Assembly (NCBI GenBank): GCA_902805495.1
Contig: CADCTH010000422.1
Span: 1-12,638, forward strand
DNA: 12,638 bases
Source of the DNA: an uncultured Actinomycetospora sp.
Lineage (GTDB): Bacteria > Actinomycetota > Actinomycetes > Mycobacteriales > Pseudonocardiaceae
Direction: 5' to 3'
A program made the position numbers and the translations under genes. The notes under the pieces are model-generated. The model searched no databases. It had not been told where the DNA came from and saw nothing but the letters and a program-made list of their open reading frames with translations. Positions 1 through 5,661 of this stretch are shown piece after piece. Each line of letters opens with the position of its first letter. Within the stretch, counting starts at the first letter, position 1.

Positions 1-429
1 CCGCTCGACCGGCACGCGCAGCCGACCCGCCCGGGCGACGCGGGCGATGTGGCCGCCGAGGACGTCGACGGCGGCGGCGGCCGCCGGCGACGTCGAGCCG
101 CCGTCGACCGCCCGCTCGTACATGAGCCGGTAGAGCGCCGGCTGCGCGAGGCCCATCTCGACGTGCGCGTCCCAGCCGTCGCGCAGGTCCTGCACCGGGT
201 CGTCGGTGGGCTCCCGGCTCGCCTTGTCGGCGAGGTAGCGGCGGAACCCCTGGCTCGCCACCTCGTCGAGCAGGCCCTGCTTGTCGCCGAACAGCCGGTA
301 GATCGTCGGCGCCTGGACCCCGGCCGCGGCGCTGACCGCACGCGTCGACACCGCGTCCGGCCCGCCCTCGACGAGCAGCCCGAGCGCCGCGGTCACGATG
401 CGCTCCCGCACGCCGCCCTCGACCGTCAT
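1..429 (-). CDS. TetR family transcriptional regulator (C-terminus cut by window edge)
   Basis: A DNA-binding repressor of the TetR family, of which the first 143 codons are visible; the reading frame stays open to base 1. Residues of roughly 8-55 form the TetR_N three-helix domain. The helix-turn-helix (STRAVSAAAGVQAPTIYRLF) is followed by the usual DKQGLLDEVA segment. The rest would be the ligand-binding domain, and its end is missing, so the ligand cannot be guessed. The ATG at 427-429 is chosen because the TetR_N domain starts about eight residues after it. No good ribosome binding site precedes it. It diverges from the NmrA-type oxidoreductase gene, and an inverted repeat lies 8 bp upstream of its start. 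The likely arrangement, by analogy with other TetR/oxidoreductase pairs, is that it represses itself and that neighbour. Confidence 0.9.
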   Translation of the reverse strand, partial: MTVEGGVRERIVTAALGLLVEGGPDAVSTRAVSAAAGVQAPTIYRLFGDKQGLLDEVASQGFRRYLADKASREPTDDPVQDLRDGWDAHVEMGLAQPALYRLMYERAVDGGSTSPAAAAAVDVLGGHIARVARAGRLRVPVER

Positions 430-437
430 GTGATCGA

Positions 438-459
438 CGATAGCGGAGACTTGCTATCG
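438..459. promoter_or_regulatory. Putative TetR operator (inverted repeat)
   Basis: Arms CGATAGC (438-444) and GCTATCG (453-459) form a perfect 7-bp inverted repeat with an 8-bp spacer, 22 bp in all. It sits in the divergent gap between the TetR gene start (429) and the NmrA gene start (512). Its size and position are typical of TetR operators. Binding is inferred, not shown. Confidence 0.6.
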
Positions 460-481
460 CTGGTACTGACGGTGTTAACGT
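451..481 (+). promoter_or_regulatory. Possible promoter of the NmrA-type gene
   Basis: A TTGCTA (451-456) that partly overlaps the right arm of the inverted repeat could be a -35 box. TAACGT (476-481) fits the TAnnnT -10 pattern. The spacer is 19 bp, longer than usual, so the -35 assignment is weak. If it is correct, a repressor on the repeat would block the -35 region. Confidence 0.3.
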
Positions 482-511
482 CGTCGCGGTAACAACGGTA
501 AGGAGTCATCG

Positions 512-1378
512 ATGATCGTCGTGACCGGGGCCAGCGGTGCGCTAGGACGCCTCGTGGTGGAACGGCTGCTCGAGCGCGAGCCCGCCGAGCGGATCGCCGT
601 GAGCGTGCGCGACCCCGCCCGGGTCGCCGACCTCGAGCAGCGGGGCGTGCGGGTGCGGCACGCCGACTACGCCGACCCGGAGAGCCTCGGGCGGGCGTTC
701 GAGGGAGCCACACGGGTGCTCGTGGTGTCGGCGAACACCGTGGGCGAGGAGGCGGTGCGGCTCAACCGCGCGGGCATCGAGGCCGCGGTGGCCGCCGGTG
801 CGCAGCACGTGCTCTACACCAGCCACATGGGCGTCGACCCGACGTCGCCGTTCCCGCCGATGGTCACGCACGCGGCCACCGAGGAGATCCTGCGCGGGTG
901 CGGTGCGCCGTCCACCACGGCCCTGCGCCACGGCTTCTACGCCGCCACCGTGCCGCGCCTGGTGGCCGGCGCGCTGGCGACCGGCGAGCTCCGCGCCCCC
1001 GAGGACGGCCCGGTGGCCTGGACCGCGCACGCCGACCTCGCCGAGGCCGCGGCCGTCGCCCTGACGTCCGAGGGGCTCGGGGACACCACGCCGCCCCTGA
1101 CCGGGCCCGAGGCGCTGACCCTCGCCGACGTCGCCGCGGTGCTCGCCGAGCTCACGGGTCGCGGGATCCGCCGGGTCGTCGTGTCCGACGACGAGTTCCG
1201 GGCGGGCATGGTCGCGCAGGGCGCGCCCGCGGCGGGTGCGGACATGCTGGTCGGCATGTTCGCGGCCGGACGCCGCGGCGCCTTCGCCCCTGCCGACCCG
1301 GCCCTGTCCGCGATGATCGGCCGGCCGACGACCCCGCTGCGCGACGTCCTGGCCGACCACCTGGCGCCCGCCCGCTGA
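512..1378 (+). CDS. NmrA/QorB-type NAD(P)-binding oxidoreductase (atypical SDR)
   Basis: A 288-residue atypical short-chain dehydrogenase of the NmrA/HSCARG group, closest in look to QorB-type NAD(P)H:quinone oxidoreductases. The nucleotide-binding motif is at the N-terminus: GASGALG at residues 6-12, directly after the first beta strand. The segment LYTSHMGVDP and the following SPFPPMV...ATEEILR are typical of this group, whose members have no strict SDR Tyr-Lys pair. An AAGGAG ribosome binding site at 500-505 stands 6 bp before the ATG. It is divergent from a TetR gene and is probably its target. The substrate is unknown; quinone reduction or redox sensing are the family options. It could also act as a non-catalytic NADP sensor like NmrA itself. 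Confidence 0.88.
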   Translation: MIVVTGASGALGRLVVERLLEREPAERIAVSVRDPARVADLEQRGVRVRHADYADPESLGRAFEGATRVLVVSANTVGEEAVRLNRAGIEAAVAAGAQHVLYTSHMGVDPTSPFPPMVTHAATEEILRGCGAPSTTALRHGFYAATVPRLVAGALATGELRAPEDGPVAWTAHADLAEAAAVALTSEGLGDTTPPLTGPEALTLADVAAVLAELTGRGIRRVVVSDDEFRAGMVAQGAPAAGADMLVGMFAAGRRGAFAPADPALSAMIGRPTTPLRDVLADHLAPAR

Positions 1379-1422
1379 GCCGCGCGTTCATCGGGGCCCG
1401 CCCGACGGGTACCTGCGGGGCC

Positions 1423-1905
1423 ATGACCGAACAGCAGCAGCAGCAGAGTCCCCAGGCCGGCATCGCGGGCGCGTTGACCGACCTCTCGGAGCAGACGCGG
1501 ATCCTCGTCCGCGGCGAGATCGCCGCCGCCCAGCAGGAGACCTGGGGCAAGCTCAAGGCGACCGCGCCCGCCCTCGGGCTCCTCGGCGGTGCGGGGGTGC
1601 TCGGGCTGGCCGCCTCCGCCTCGGCCTACCGCGCGAGCCTCCGTCTCCTCGAGCGGTGGCTCCCGCCGTCCGGGGCCGCGCTCGTGGCCACGGCCCTGTA
1701 CGGCGGTGGGGCGGCCGCGGCGGGCGTCCCCGGCGTGCAGCAGCTCCGGGCGTTTCCCGTCCCCTTCCCCACCGACACCGTCGCCGAGTCCGGGGCGCTG
1801 GTCGAGGAGACCGCCGCCGAGGTGCGCGGCGGAGCCGACGCGGCCGCGGCCCGAGGCGTCCCCGGGCCGACGCTCCCCACGCCCCGCGACGTCCCGCGCC
1901 CCTGA
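1423..1905 (+). CDS. Phage-holin-like (Phage_holin_3_6 type) small membrane protein
   Basis: A 160-residue protein with the layout of the actinobacterial 'phage holin family' proteins. An amphipathic segment (LSEQTRILVRGEIAAAQQE, about 21-39) precedes two hydrophobic helices at about 47-68 and 84-104, and a Pro/Ala-rich soluble tail follows. Despite the family name these are ordinary chromosomal envelope proteins in actinomycetes and do not indicate a prophage; no phage genes are near. The N-terminus carries five CAG codons (1432-1446), giving a short polyglutamine run. The ATG at 1423 is chosen because the helix layout follows it directly. There is no clear ribosome binding site, and TACCTG lies 7 bp upstream, so the mRNA may be leaderless. 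Its 3' end faces the MerR gene, 19 bp apart. The precise function is unknown. Confidence 0.75.
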   Translation: MTEQQQQQSPQAGIAGALTDLSEQTRILVRGEIAAAQQETWGKLKATAPALGLLGGAGVLGLAASASAYRASLRLLERWLPPSGAALVATALYGGGAAAAGVPGVQQLRAFPVPFPTDTVAESGALVEETAAEVRGGADAAAARGVPGPTLPTPRDVPRP

Positions 1906-1924
1906 CCAGCCGGGGTCGCGGCGC

Positions 1925-2302
1925 TCAGCAGGTCGCGTACCGCGCGTCCACCGGCACCGCGCCGGCGATGACGGCGTCGAGCCCGTCGCGGGCGGCGGCG
2001 AGCTCGTCGATCATCGTGGTCAGCCGGTCGCGCTCGCGGTGCAGGTCGTCGAGCAGCTCCGGGCAGCTCGCGACGAGCCGCGGGCCGTCGGCGCCCATGC
2101 AGGGCAGCAGGTCGGCGATGGTGGCCGTCGAGAGCCCCGCCGCGAGCAGCGTGCGGACGTGCTGCACGACGTCGAGGTCCGCCTCGGCGTACTCGCGGTA
2201 CCCCGCGGCGGTGCGCTGCGGGCTCAGCAGGCCCTGCTCCTCGTAGTAGCGCAGCAGGCGGGGCGCCACCCCCGCGCGTCGGGCCAGTTCACCGATCCGC
2301 AC
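1925..2302 (-). CDS. MerR family transcriptional regulator
   Basis: A 125-residue MerR-type activator/repressor. The winged helix-turn-helix fills residues 1-70 (MRIGELARRAGVAPRLLRYY, then EEQGLLSPQR and GYREY). A dimerisation coiled coil follows at about 80-113 (ELLDDLHRERDRLTTMIDEL). There is no long effector domain. Three cysteines are present (C68, C80, C125): C68 and C80 near the hinge and C125 as the last residue. They could sense metal, thiol or aldehyde, but this is inference. The start is a GTG at 2300-2302 with a GGAGGG site 7 bp upstream. It diverges from the imine-reductase/Fae operon, and the intergenic promoter has a MerR-type palindrome, so it very probably controls that operon and itself. 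Confidence 0.92.
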   Translation of the reverse strand: MRIGELARRAGVAPRLLRYYEEQGLLSPQRTAAGYREYAEADLDVVQHVRTLLAAGLSTATIADLLPCMGADGPRLVASCPELLDDLHRERDRLTTMIDELAAARDGLDAVIAGAVPVDARYATC

Positions 2303-2319
2303 GCGTCCGCCCTCCGGGC

Positions 2320-2351
2320 TTGACCTTCACACCGGTGTGAAAGTTTAGCGT
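2320..2351 (+). promoter_or_regulatory. MerR-type promoter with internal operator
   Basis: A -35 box TTGACC (2320-2325) and a -10 box TAGCGT (2346-2351) are 20 bp apart, longer than the normal 17 bp, as in MerR-regulated promoters. The spacer holds a perfect 16-bp palindrome, TTCACACCGGTGTGAA (2326-2341). The start site expected about 7 bp after the -10 box falls on or next to the ATG at 2360, so the transcript is probably leaderless. In the family, MerR proteins bind such a palindrome and untwist the DNA to bring the two boxes into phase. Confidence 0.82.
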
Positions 2352-2359
2352 CCCCGGCC

Positions 2360-3247
2360 ATGGACATCGAGGAACCCGTCACCGTCCTCGGCCTCGGCGC
2401 CATGGGCACCGCCCTCGCCCGTGCCCTGCTGCGCGCCGGCCACCCCGTAACCGTCTGGAACCGCACCCCCGCCCGCGCCGACGCCCTCGTGCCCGAGGGC
2501 GCCCGCGTGGCGCCCGACCCCGCGGCGGCCGTGGCCGCGAGCCCCCTGACCGTCGTCTGCCTGCTCGACGACGCCGCCGTCGCGACCGTCCTCGACCCGC
2601 TCGGCGACGCGCTGGCCGGCACGACGCTGGTGAACCTCACCTCCGGCACCCCCGAGCAGGCGCGGGCCACGGCGACCCGGCTGACCGCCCGCGGCGCGCA
2701 GGTCCTGGCCGGCACGATCATGGTCCCGACGCCGCTGGTGGGGACGCCCGACGCGCTCGTCCTCTACAGCGGGGCGACGGCGGTGCACGAGCGCCACCGC
2801 ACCACGCTCGAGGCGTTCGGCCGCACCGATCTCCTGGGCACCGACCCGGGCCGCGCCGCCCTGTTCGACCTCGGGATGCTCGACGTCTTCTTCGCTGGCA
2901 TGGCCGCGTTCCTGCACGCCGCCGCGGTGGTGGGCGGCGACGGGATCACCGGCGCCGAGTTCGCGCCCTACGCCGAACAGGTCATCGCGATCCTGCCCGA
3001 GACCTTCCGCGGACTGGCCGCGGACGTCGACGCGGCCCGCCACCCCGGCCACGAGGACAACCTCGTGATGAACGCGGCGGCGCTCGGGCACATCGTCGCC
3101 ACCAGCCGGGCCCGCGGCCTCGACCCGGCGCTCCCCGAGCTGATCCGGCGGCTCGCGCAGCGAGCCATCGACCGGGGTCACGGCGCCGACGGGTTCTCCC
3201 GGATCGTCGAGGAGTTCGGCATGGTGGTCACGGGCGCCGTCCGCTGA
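2360..3247 (+). CDS. Imine-reductase-like NADP-dependent oxidoreductase
   Basis: A 295-residue member of the beta-hydroxyacid dehydrogenase / 6-phosphogluconate dehydrogenase-like superfamily, nearest to the imine reductases (IREDs). The N-terminal Rossmann fold has GLGAMG (11-16), and the NADPH-selective WNRT (33-36) ends the second strand. MVPTPLVGTPDALVLYSG (121-138) and the all-helical C-terminal domain (from about 165) match IREDs. The last helix carries AIDRGHGADGFSRIVE. Asp175 in LGMLDVFF seems to sit where many IREDs have their Asp/Tyr proton donor; this alignment is by eye. IREDs reduce C=N bonds with NADPH, and the true substrate here is unknown. It is the first gene of an operon with the Fae homologue (34-bp gap) under the MerR promoter. 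A plain hydroxyacid dehydrogenase is the alternative. Confidence 0.85.
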   Translation: MDIEEPVTVLGLGAMGTALARALLRAGHPVTVWNRTPARADALVPEGARVAPDPAAAVAASPLTVVCLLDDAAVATVLDPLGDALAGTTLVNLTSGTPEQARATATRLTARGAQVLAGTIMVPTPLVGTPDALVLYSGATAVHERHRTTLEAFGRTDLLGTDPGRAALFDLGMLDVFFAGMAAFLHAAAVVGGDGITGAEFAPYAEQVIAILPETFRGLAADVDAARHPGHEDNLVMNAAALGHIVATSRARGLDPALPELIRRLAQRAIDRGHGADGFSRIVEEFGMVVTGAVR

Positions 3248-3281
3248 GACGACACCGGGACGCCCTGACGGGAGGACCACC

Positions 3282-3812
3282 ATGGACCCGCACGCGCTGG
3301 ACGGCCGCGTCAGCCAGGGCTGGGGCGGCACCCCGCCGGACGGGGTGCACGTCAACGTCGTCCTCGCCGCCCGGGGGACGCCGACCGCCGCCTCGGTGAC
3401 CTCGGCGTTCGCCGCGCCGACGGCGGGCTTCACCCCGATCCTCATCAGCCTCGGCCCGGATCAACCGTCGTACGAGACCCTGTACCCGCCGACGATCATG
3501 CTCAACAAGATGCCGATCGCCTCGGCGGCGCACGAGGGCCTCGTGTCCGGCGCCTGCCAGGTCGGGATCGCGCGGGGCGTCCTCGACGCGGTCGCGGAGG
3601 GCCTGCTGTCGGCCGACCAGGAGACGCTGGTCCTCGTGTCGCTGTGGCTGGGCGAGGACGCGGGCGACGGCGACGCGGTGTGCGCGGCCGCGCGGGAGGC
3701 GACGGGCCGGGCGGTGCGGGAGGCCGTGAGCGGCCGGCCCGAGACCGAGGTCGCGCACCTCGTCGACCGGCGGGACACCGTCACCCATCCGGCCTTCGAG
3801 CCCGAGGGGTAG
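3282..3812 (+). CDS. fae: Formaldehyde-activating enzyme (Fae) homologue
   Basis: A 176-residue Fae-family protein, close to the usual length of about 170. The family enzyme speeds the condensation of formaldehyde with tetrahydromethanopterin (H4MPT) in methylotrophs. Compared by memory with Methylorubrum Fae, several blocks match: HVNVVLAARGTP (23-34, holding the conserved His23), AGFTPIL (48-54), LNKMPI (74-79), GACQVGIARGVLDAVAEG (90-107) and the C-terminal THPAF (168-172). GGAGG at 3271-3275 stands 6 bp before the ATG. It follows the imine-reductase-like gene by 34 bp and shares its MerR-controlled promoter. Actinomycetes are not known to make H4MPT and use mycothiol for formaldehyde, so the true cofactor or role is open. 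It may scavenge or sense formaldehyde, or act on another carbonyl. The family call is firm; the activity is not. Confidence 0.88.
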   Translation: MDPHALDGRVSQGWGGTPPDGVHVNVVLAARGTPTAASVTSAFAAPTAGFTPILISLGPDQPSYETLYPPTIMLNKMPIASAAHEGLVSGACQVGIARGVLDAVAEGLLSADQETLVLVSLWLGEDAGDGDAVCAAAREATGRAVREAVSGRPETEVAHLVDRRDTVTHPAFEPEG

Positions 3813-3824
3813 GCCGGCCGCCCG

Positions 3825-4394
3825 TCAGTCCTGCTGCGCGGCCTTCTCCAGCGGCTGCTCGACGGTCTTGCGGTCGCGGTGCTCGCGCTCGTGCTCGAGG
3901 GCCTGCTGGGCGGTGGCGGGGTCCATGTCGCGGGCGGCCTTCTTCGCCTCGTCGGCCTTCATCTCGTCGAGCTCCGCGACCTTGCGCGCGGTCTTGGCCT
4001 CGCCGGTGTTGGGGACGTCGCCCTGCCCCTTCTTCGAGGCCTCCCGCTTGCGCTCGCGGGTCTCCTCCATCTGTTCGTCCGACATCTGCTCCCAGGCCTT
4101 CTTGGGCAGGTAGCGGTCGGTCTCGCCGTCCCCGCGGGCCTCGGTGGAGCCGTCGGCGGTCTGCCACTGCTCGTCGGTCCACTGCTCCAGGCTGCGCTGG
4201 CCCTCGGTGAGCTGGTCGGGGTGCTCGTAGCCGCCGCCGTGGCGCTCGTACTCCTGGGTGAGCAGCTGGCTCTTGCGCGCCGACCACTTGCCCGGCGCCC
4301 CGCCCTTGTCGGACTGCTTGATCTCCTCCTTGAGCCGTTCCCGCAGCTCCGGGTGGGTGTAGTCCTTCTCGTAGTCCTTCGCGCCCTTCGCCAT
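3825..4394 (-). CDS. Small, highly charged DUF5872-like protein
   Basis: A 189-residue hydrophilic protein with no cysteine, membrane segment or signal peptide. The N-terminal 75 residues hold a recognisable block: DYTHPELRERLKEEI, then SDKGGAPGKWSARKSQLL (28-45) and EYERHGGGY. RYLPKKAWEQMS follows at 94-105. I associate this block with the DUF5872 type of domain, from memory. The second half (about 105-185) is Glu/Lys/Arg-rich and probably helical. The function is unknown; a nucleic-acid or stress-related role would suit its composition but is a guess. The ATG at 4392-4394 (MAKGAKDY) is preferred to an upstream one at 4430 because the conserved block starts there and the longer form would overlap the acyl-CoA dehydrogenase. 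It begins 25 bp after that gene's stop, so the two are probably co-transcribed. It converges with fae, 12 bp apart. Confidence 0.8.
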   Translation of the reverse strand: MAKGAKDYEKDYTHPELRERLKEEIKQSDKGGAPGKWSARKSQLLTQEYERHGGGYEHPDQLTEGQRSLEQWTDEQWQTADGSTEARGDGETDRYLPKKAWEQMSDEQMEETRERKREASKKGQGDVPNTGEAKTARKVAELDEMKADEAKKAARDMDPATAQQALEHEREHRDRKTVEQPLEKAAQQD

Positions 4395-4419
4395 GGGCAC
4401 GGTTACCCGCCGGAGCGGT

Positions 4420-5583
4420 CTACAGCCCACCGCGTTGCACCAGCTGGCGGACGATGACGTTGCTCTGGATCTCGTTGGTGCCCTCGCCGACGATCATCAG
4501 CGGCGCGTCGCGGAAGTAGCGCTCGACGTCGAACTCCGTGGAGTAGCCGTACCCGCCGTGCACGCGGATGGCGTTCAGCGCGACCTCCATCGCCGTCTCC
4601 GAGCAGAACAGCTTGGCCATGCCGGCCTCCATGTCCGACCGGTCGCCGGAGTCGTAGGAGCGGGCGGCGTGCAGCAGCAGGCTGCGCGCGGCGGTGATCT
4701 TGGTGCCCATGTCGGCGAGGAGGTTGCCGACCGACTGGTGCTTCCAGATCGGCTGGCCGAAGCTCTCGCGCTCCTGGGCGTAGCGCAGCGAGTCGTCGAA
4801 CGCGGCGCGCGCGACACCGGTCGCCCGCGCGGCCACCTGGATGCGCCCGATCTCGAGGCCCCGCATCATCTGCGCGAAGCCCTGGCCCTCGATCCCGCCG
4901 AGCACGGCGTCGGCGCCGACCCGGGCCCCGGTGAAGGAGACCTCGCAGCTCTCGACGCCCTTGTAGCCGAGCTTGGGCAGGTCCTTGGACACCTCGACGC
5001 CGGGGACCTTCTCGACCAGCAGCACGCTGATGCCGACGTGCGCGGGCTCGGCGCGCGGGTCGGTCTTGCACAGCAGCGCGATGAGGTCGGAGCGGCGCGC
5101 GTTGGTGATCCAGGTCTTGGTGCCGTCGACGACGTACCCGTCCCCGTCCCCGTCGCGCCGGGCGACCGTGCGCAGGGCCTGCAGGTCGGAGCCCCCACCG
5201 GGCTCGGTGAGCGCCATGGTCGCGCGCAGCTCGCCGGTGGCCATGCGCGGCAGGTAGCGCTCCCGCTGCTCCTCGGTGCCGTAGGTGAGCAGGAGCTTGG
5301 CGACGACGGTGTGCCCGCCCATCGAGCCGGCCAGGCTCATCCACCCGCGCGCGAGCTCCTCGGTGACCAGCGCGTAGCACGGCGTGCTGACCTGCACGTC
5401 GCCGTAGGGCTCGGGGATCGCGAGGCCGAACACCCCGAGCTGCTTCATCTGCTCGATGAGCTTCTCGGGATAGGTGTTCGCGTGCTCGAGCTCCCGGGCG
5501 ACCGGGCGCACCTCGTGGTCCACGAACTCGCGGACCGTGTCCACGATGGCCTGTTCCTCGACGTCGAGGCTGCCCAGCGACAT
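4420..5583 (-). CDS. Acyl-CoA dehydrogenase (canonical)
   Basis: A 387-residue FAD flavoenzyme that oxidises an acyl-CoA to the 2-enoyl-CoA and passes electrons to ETF. The length and all family marks are normal. The N-terminal helical domain is at about 8-118. The FAD signature ALTEPGGGSD is at 124-133 and WITNA at 158-162. The C-terminal helical domain carries GQPIWKHQSVGNLLADM (276-292) and HGGYGYSTEFDVERYFRDA (342-360). The catalytic base is Glu367 in GEGTNEIQ, the MCAD/SCAD position. Chain length or branching preference cannot be read from the sequence. The start at 5581-5583 has a strong GGGAGGAG site (5589-5596) 5 bp upstream and replaces a longer in-frame start at 5610. It lies 78 bp behind the ApgM-like gene and 25 bp ahead of the DUF5872-like gene. 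Confidence 0.95.
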   Translation of the reverse strand: MSLGSLDVEEQAIVDTVREFVDHEVRPVARELEHANTYPEKLIEQMKQLGVFGLAIPEPYGDVQVSTPCYALVTEELARGWMSLAGSMGGHTVVAKLLLTYGTEEQRERYLPRMATGELRATMALTEPGGGSDLQALRTVARRDGDGDGYVVDGTKTWITNARRSDLIALLCKTDPRAEPAHVGISVLLVEKVPGVEVSKDLPKLGYKGVESCEVSFTGARVGADAVLGGIEGQGFAQMMRGLEIGRIQVAARATGVARAAFDDSLRYAQERESFGQPIWKHQSVGNLLADMGTKITAARSLLLHAARSYDSGDRSDMEAGMAKLFCSETAMEVALNAIRVHGGYGYSTEFDVERYFRDAPLMIVGEGTNEIQSNVIVRQLVQRGGL

Positions 5584-5630
5584 GTCCGCTCCTCCCGACC
5601 GGTGGACCACATCCTCCCGGAGAGCGCCGA

Positions 5631-5660
5631 CCCCGGCGGTGCGGAGCTCCCCGCCGCGGG
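5631..5660 (-). terminator. GC-rich hairpin after the ApgM-like gene (weak terminator candidate)
   Basis: CGGCGG (5634-5639) and CCGCCG (5651-5656) can pair. Outer CCC/GGG pairs (5631-5633 with 5658-5660) extend the stem around a one-base bulge. The structure lies directly downstream of the stop codon at 5662. There is no T-run, and such stems occur by chance in DNA this GC-rich, so it may only reduce read-through into the next acyl-CoA dehydrogenase gene. Confidence 0.25.
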
Positions 5661-5661
5661 G

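Noticed and set aside
1432..1446. CAG x5 run as a variable microsatellite
   Set aside because: It is only five units and simply encodes a short Gln run; too short to support a claim of variation.
898..1905. A 335-codon frame that would extend the holin-like protein upstream
   Set aside because: The upstream 175 codons run inside the NmrA gene in another frame and are Arg-rich noise. The family layout starts at the ATG at 1423.
1423..1905. Prophage remnant, suggested by the holin-like gene
   Set aside because: No other phage gene, attachment site or change of base composition is present. This family is a normal chromosomal one in actinomycetes.
3813..3824. Bidirectional terminator between fae and the DUF5872-like gene
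   Set aside because: The 12-bp gap holds only the short GGCCGGCC self-complementary stretch with no loop or T-run, so no terminator can be supported.
4395..4430. Longer start for the DUF5872-like protein at 4430
   Set aside because: It would overlap the end of the acyl-CoA dehydrogenase gene and add 12 residues not matching the conserved block, which begins at MAKGAKDY.
5584..5610. Longer start for the canonical acyl-CoA dehydrogenase at 5610
   Set aside because: The GGGAGGAG site at 5589-5596 lies inside that extension and points to the ATG at 5583.
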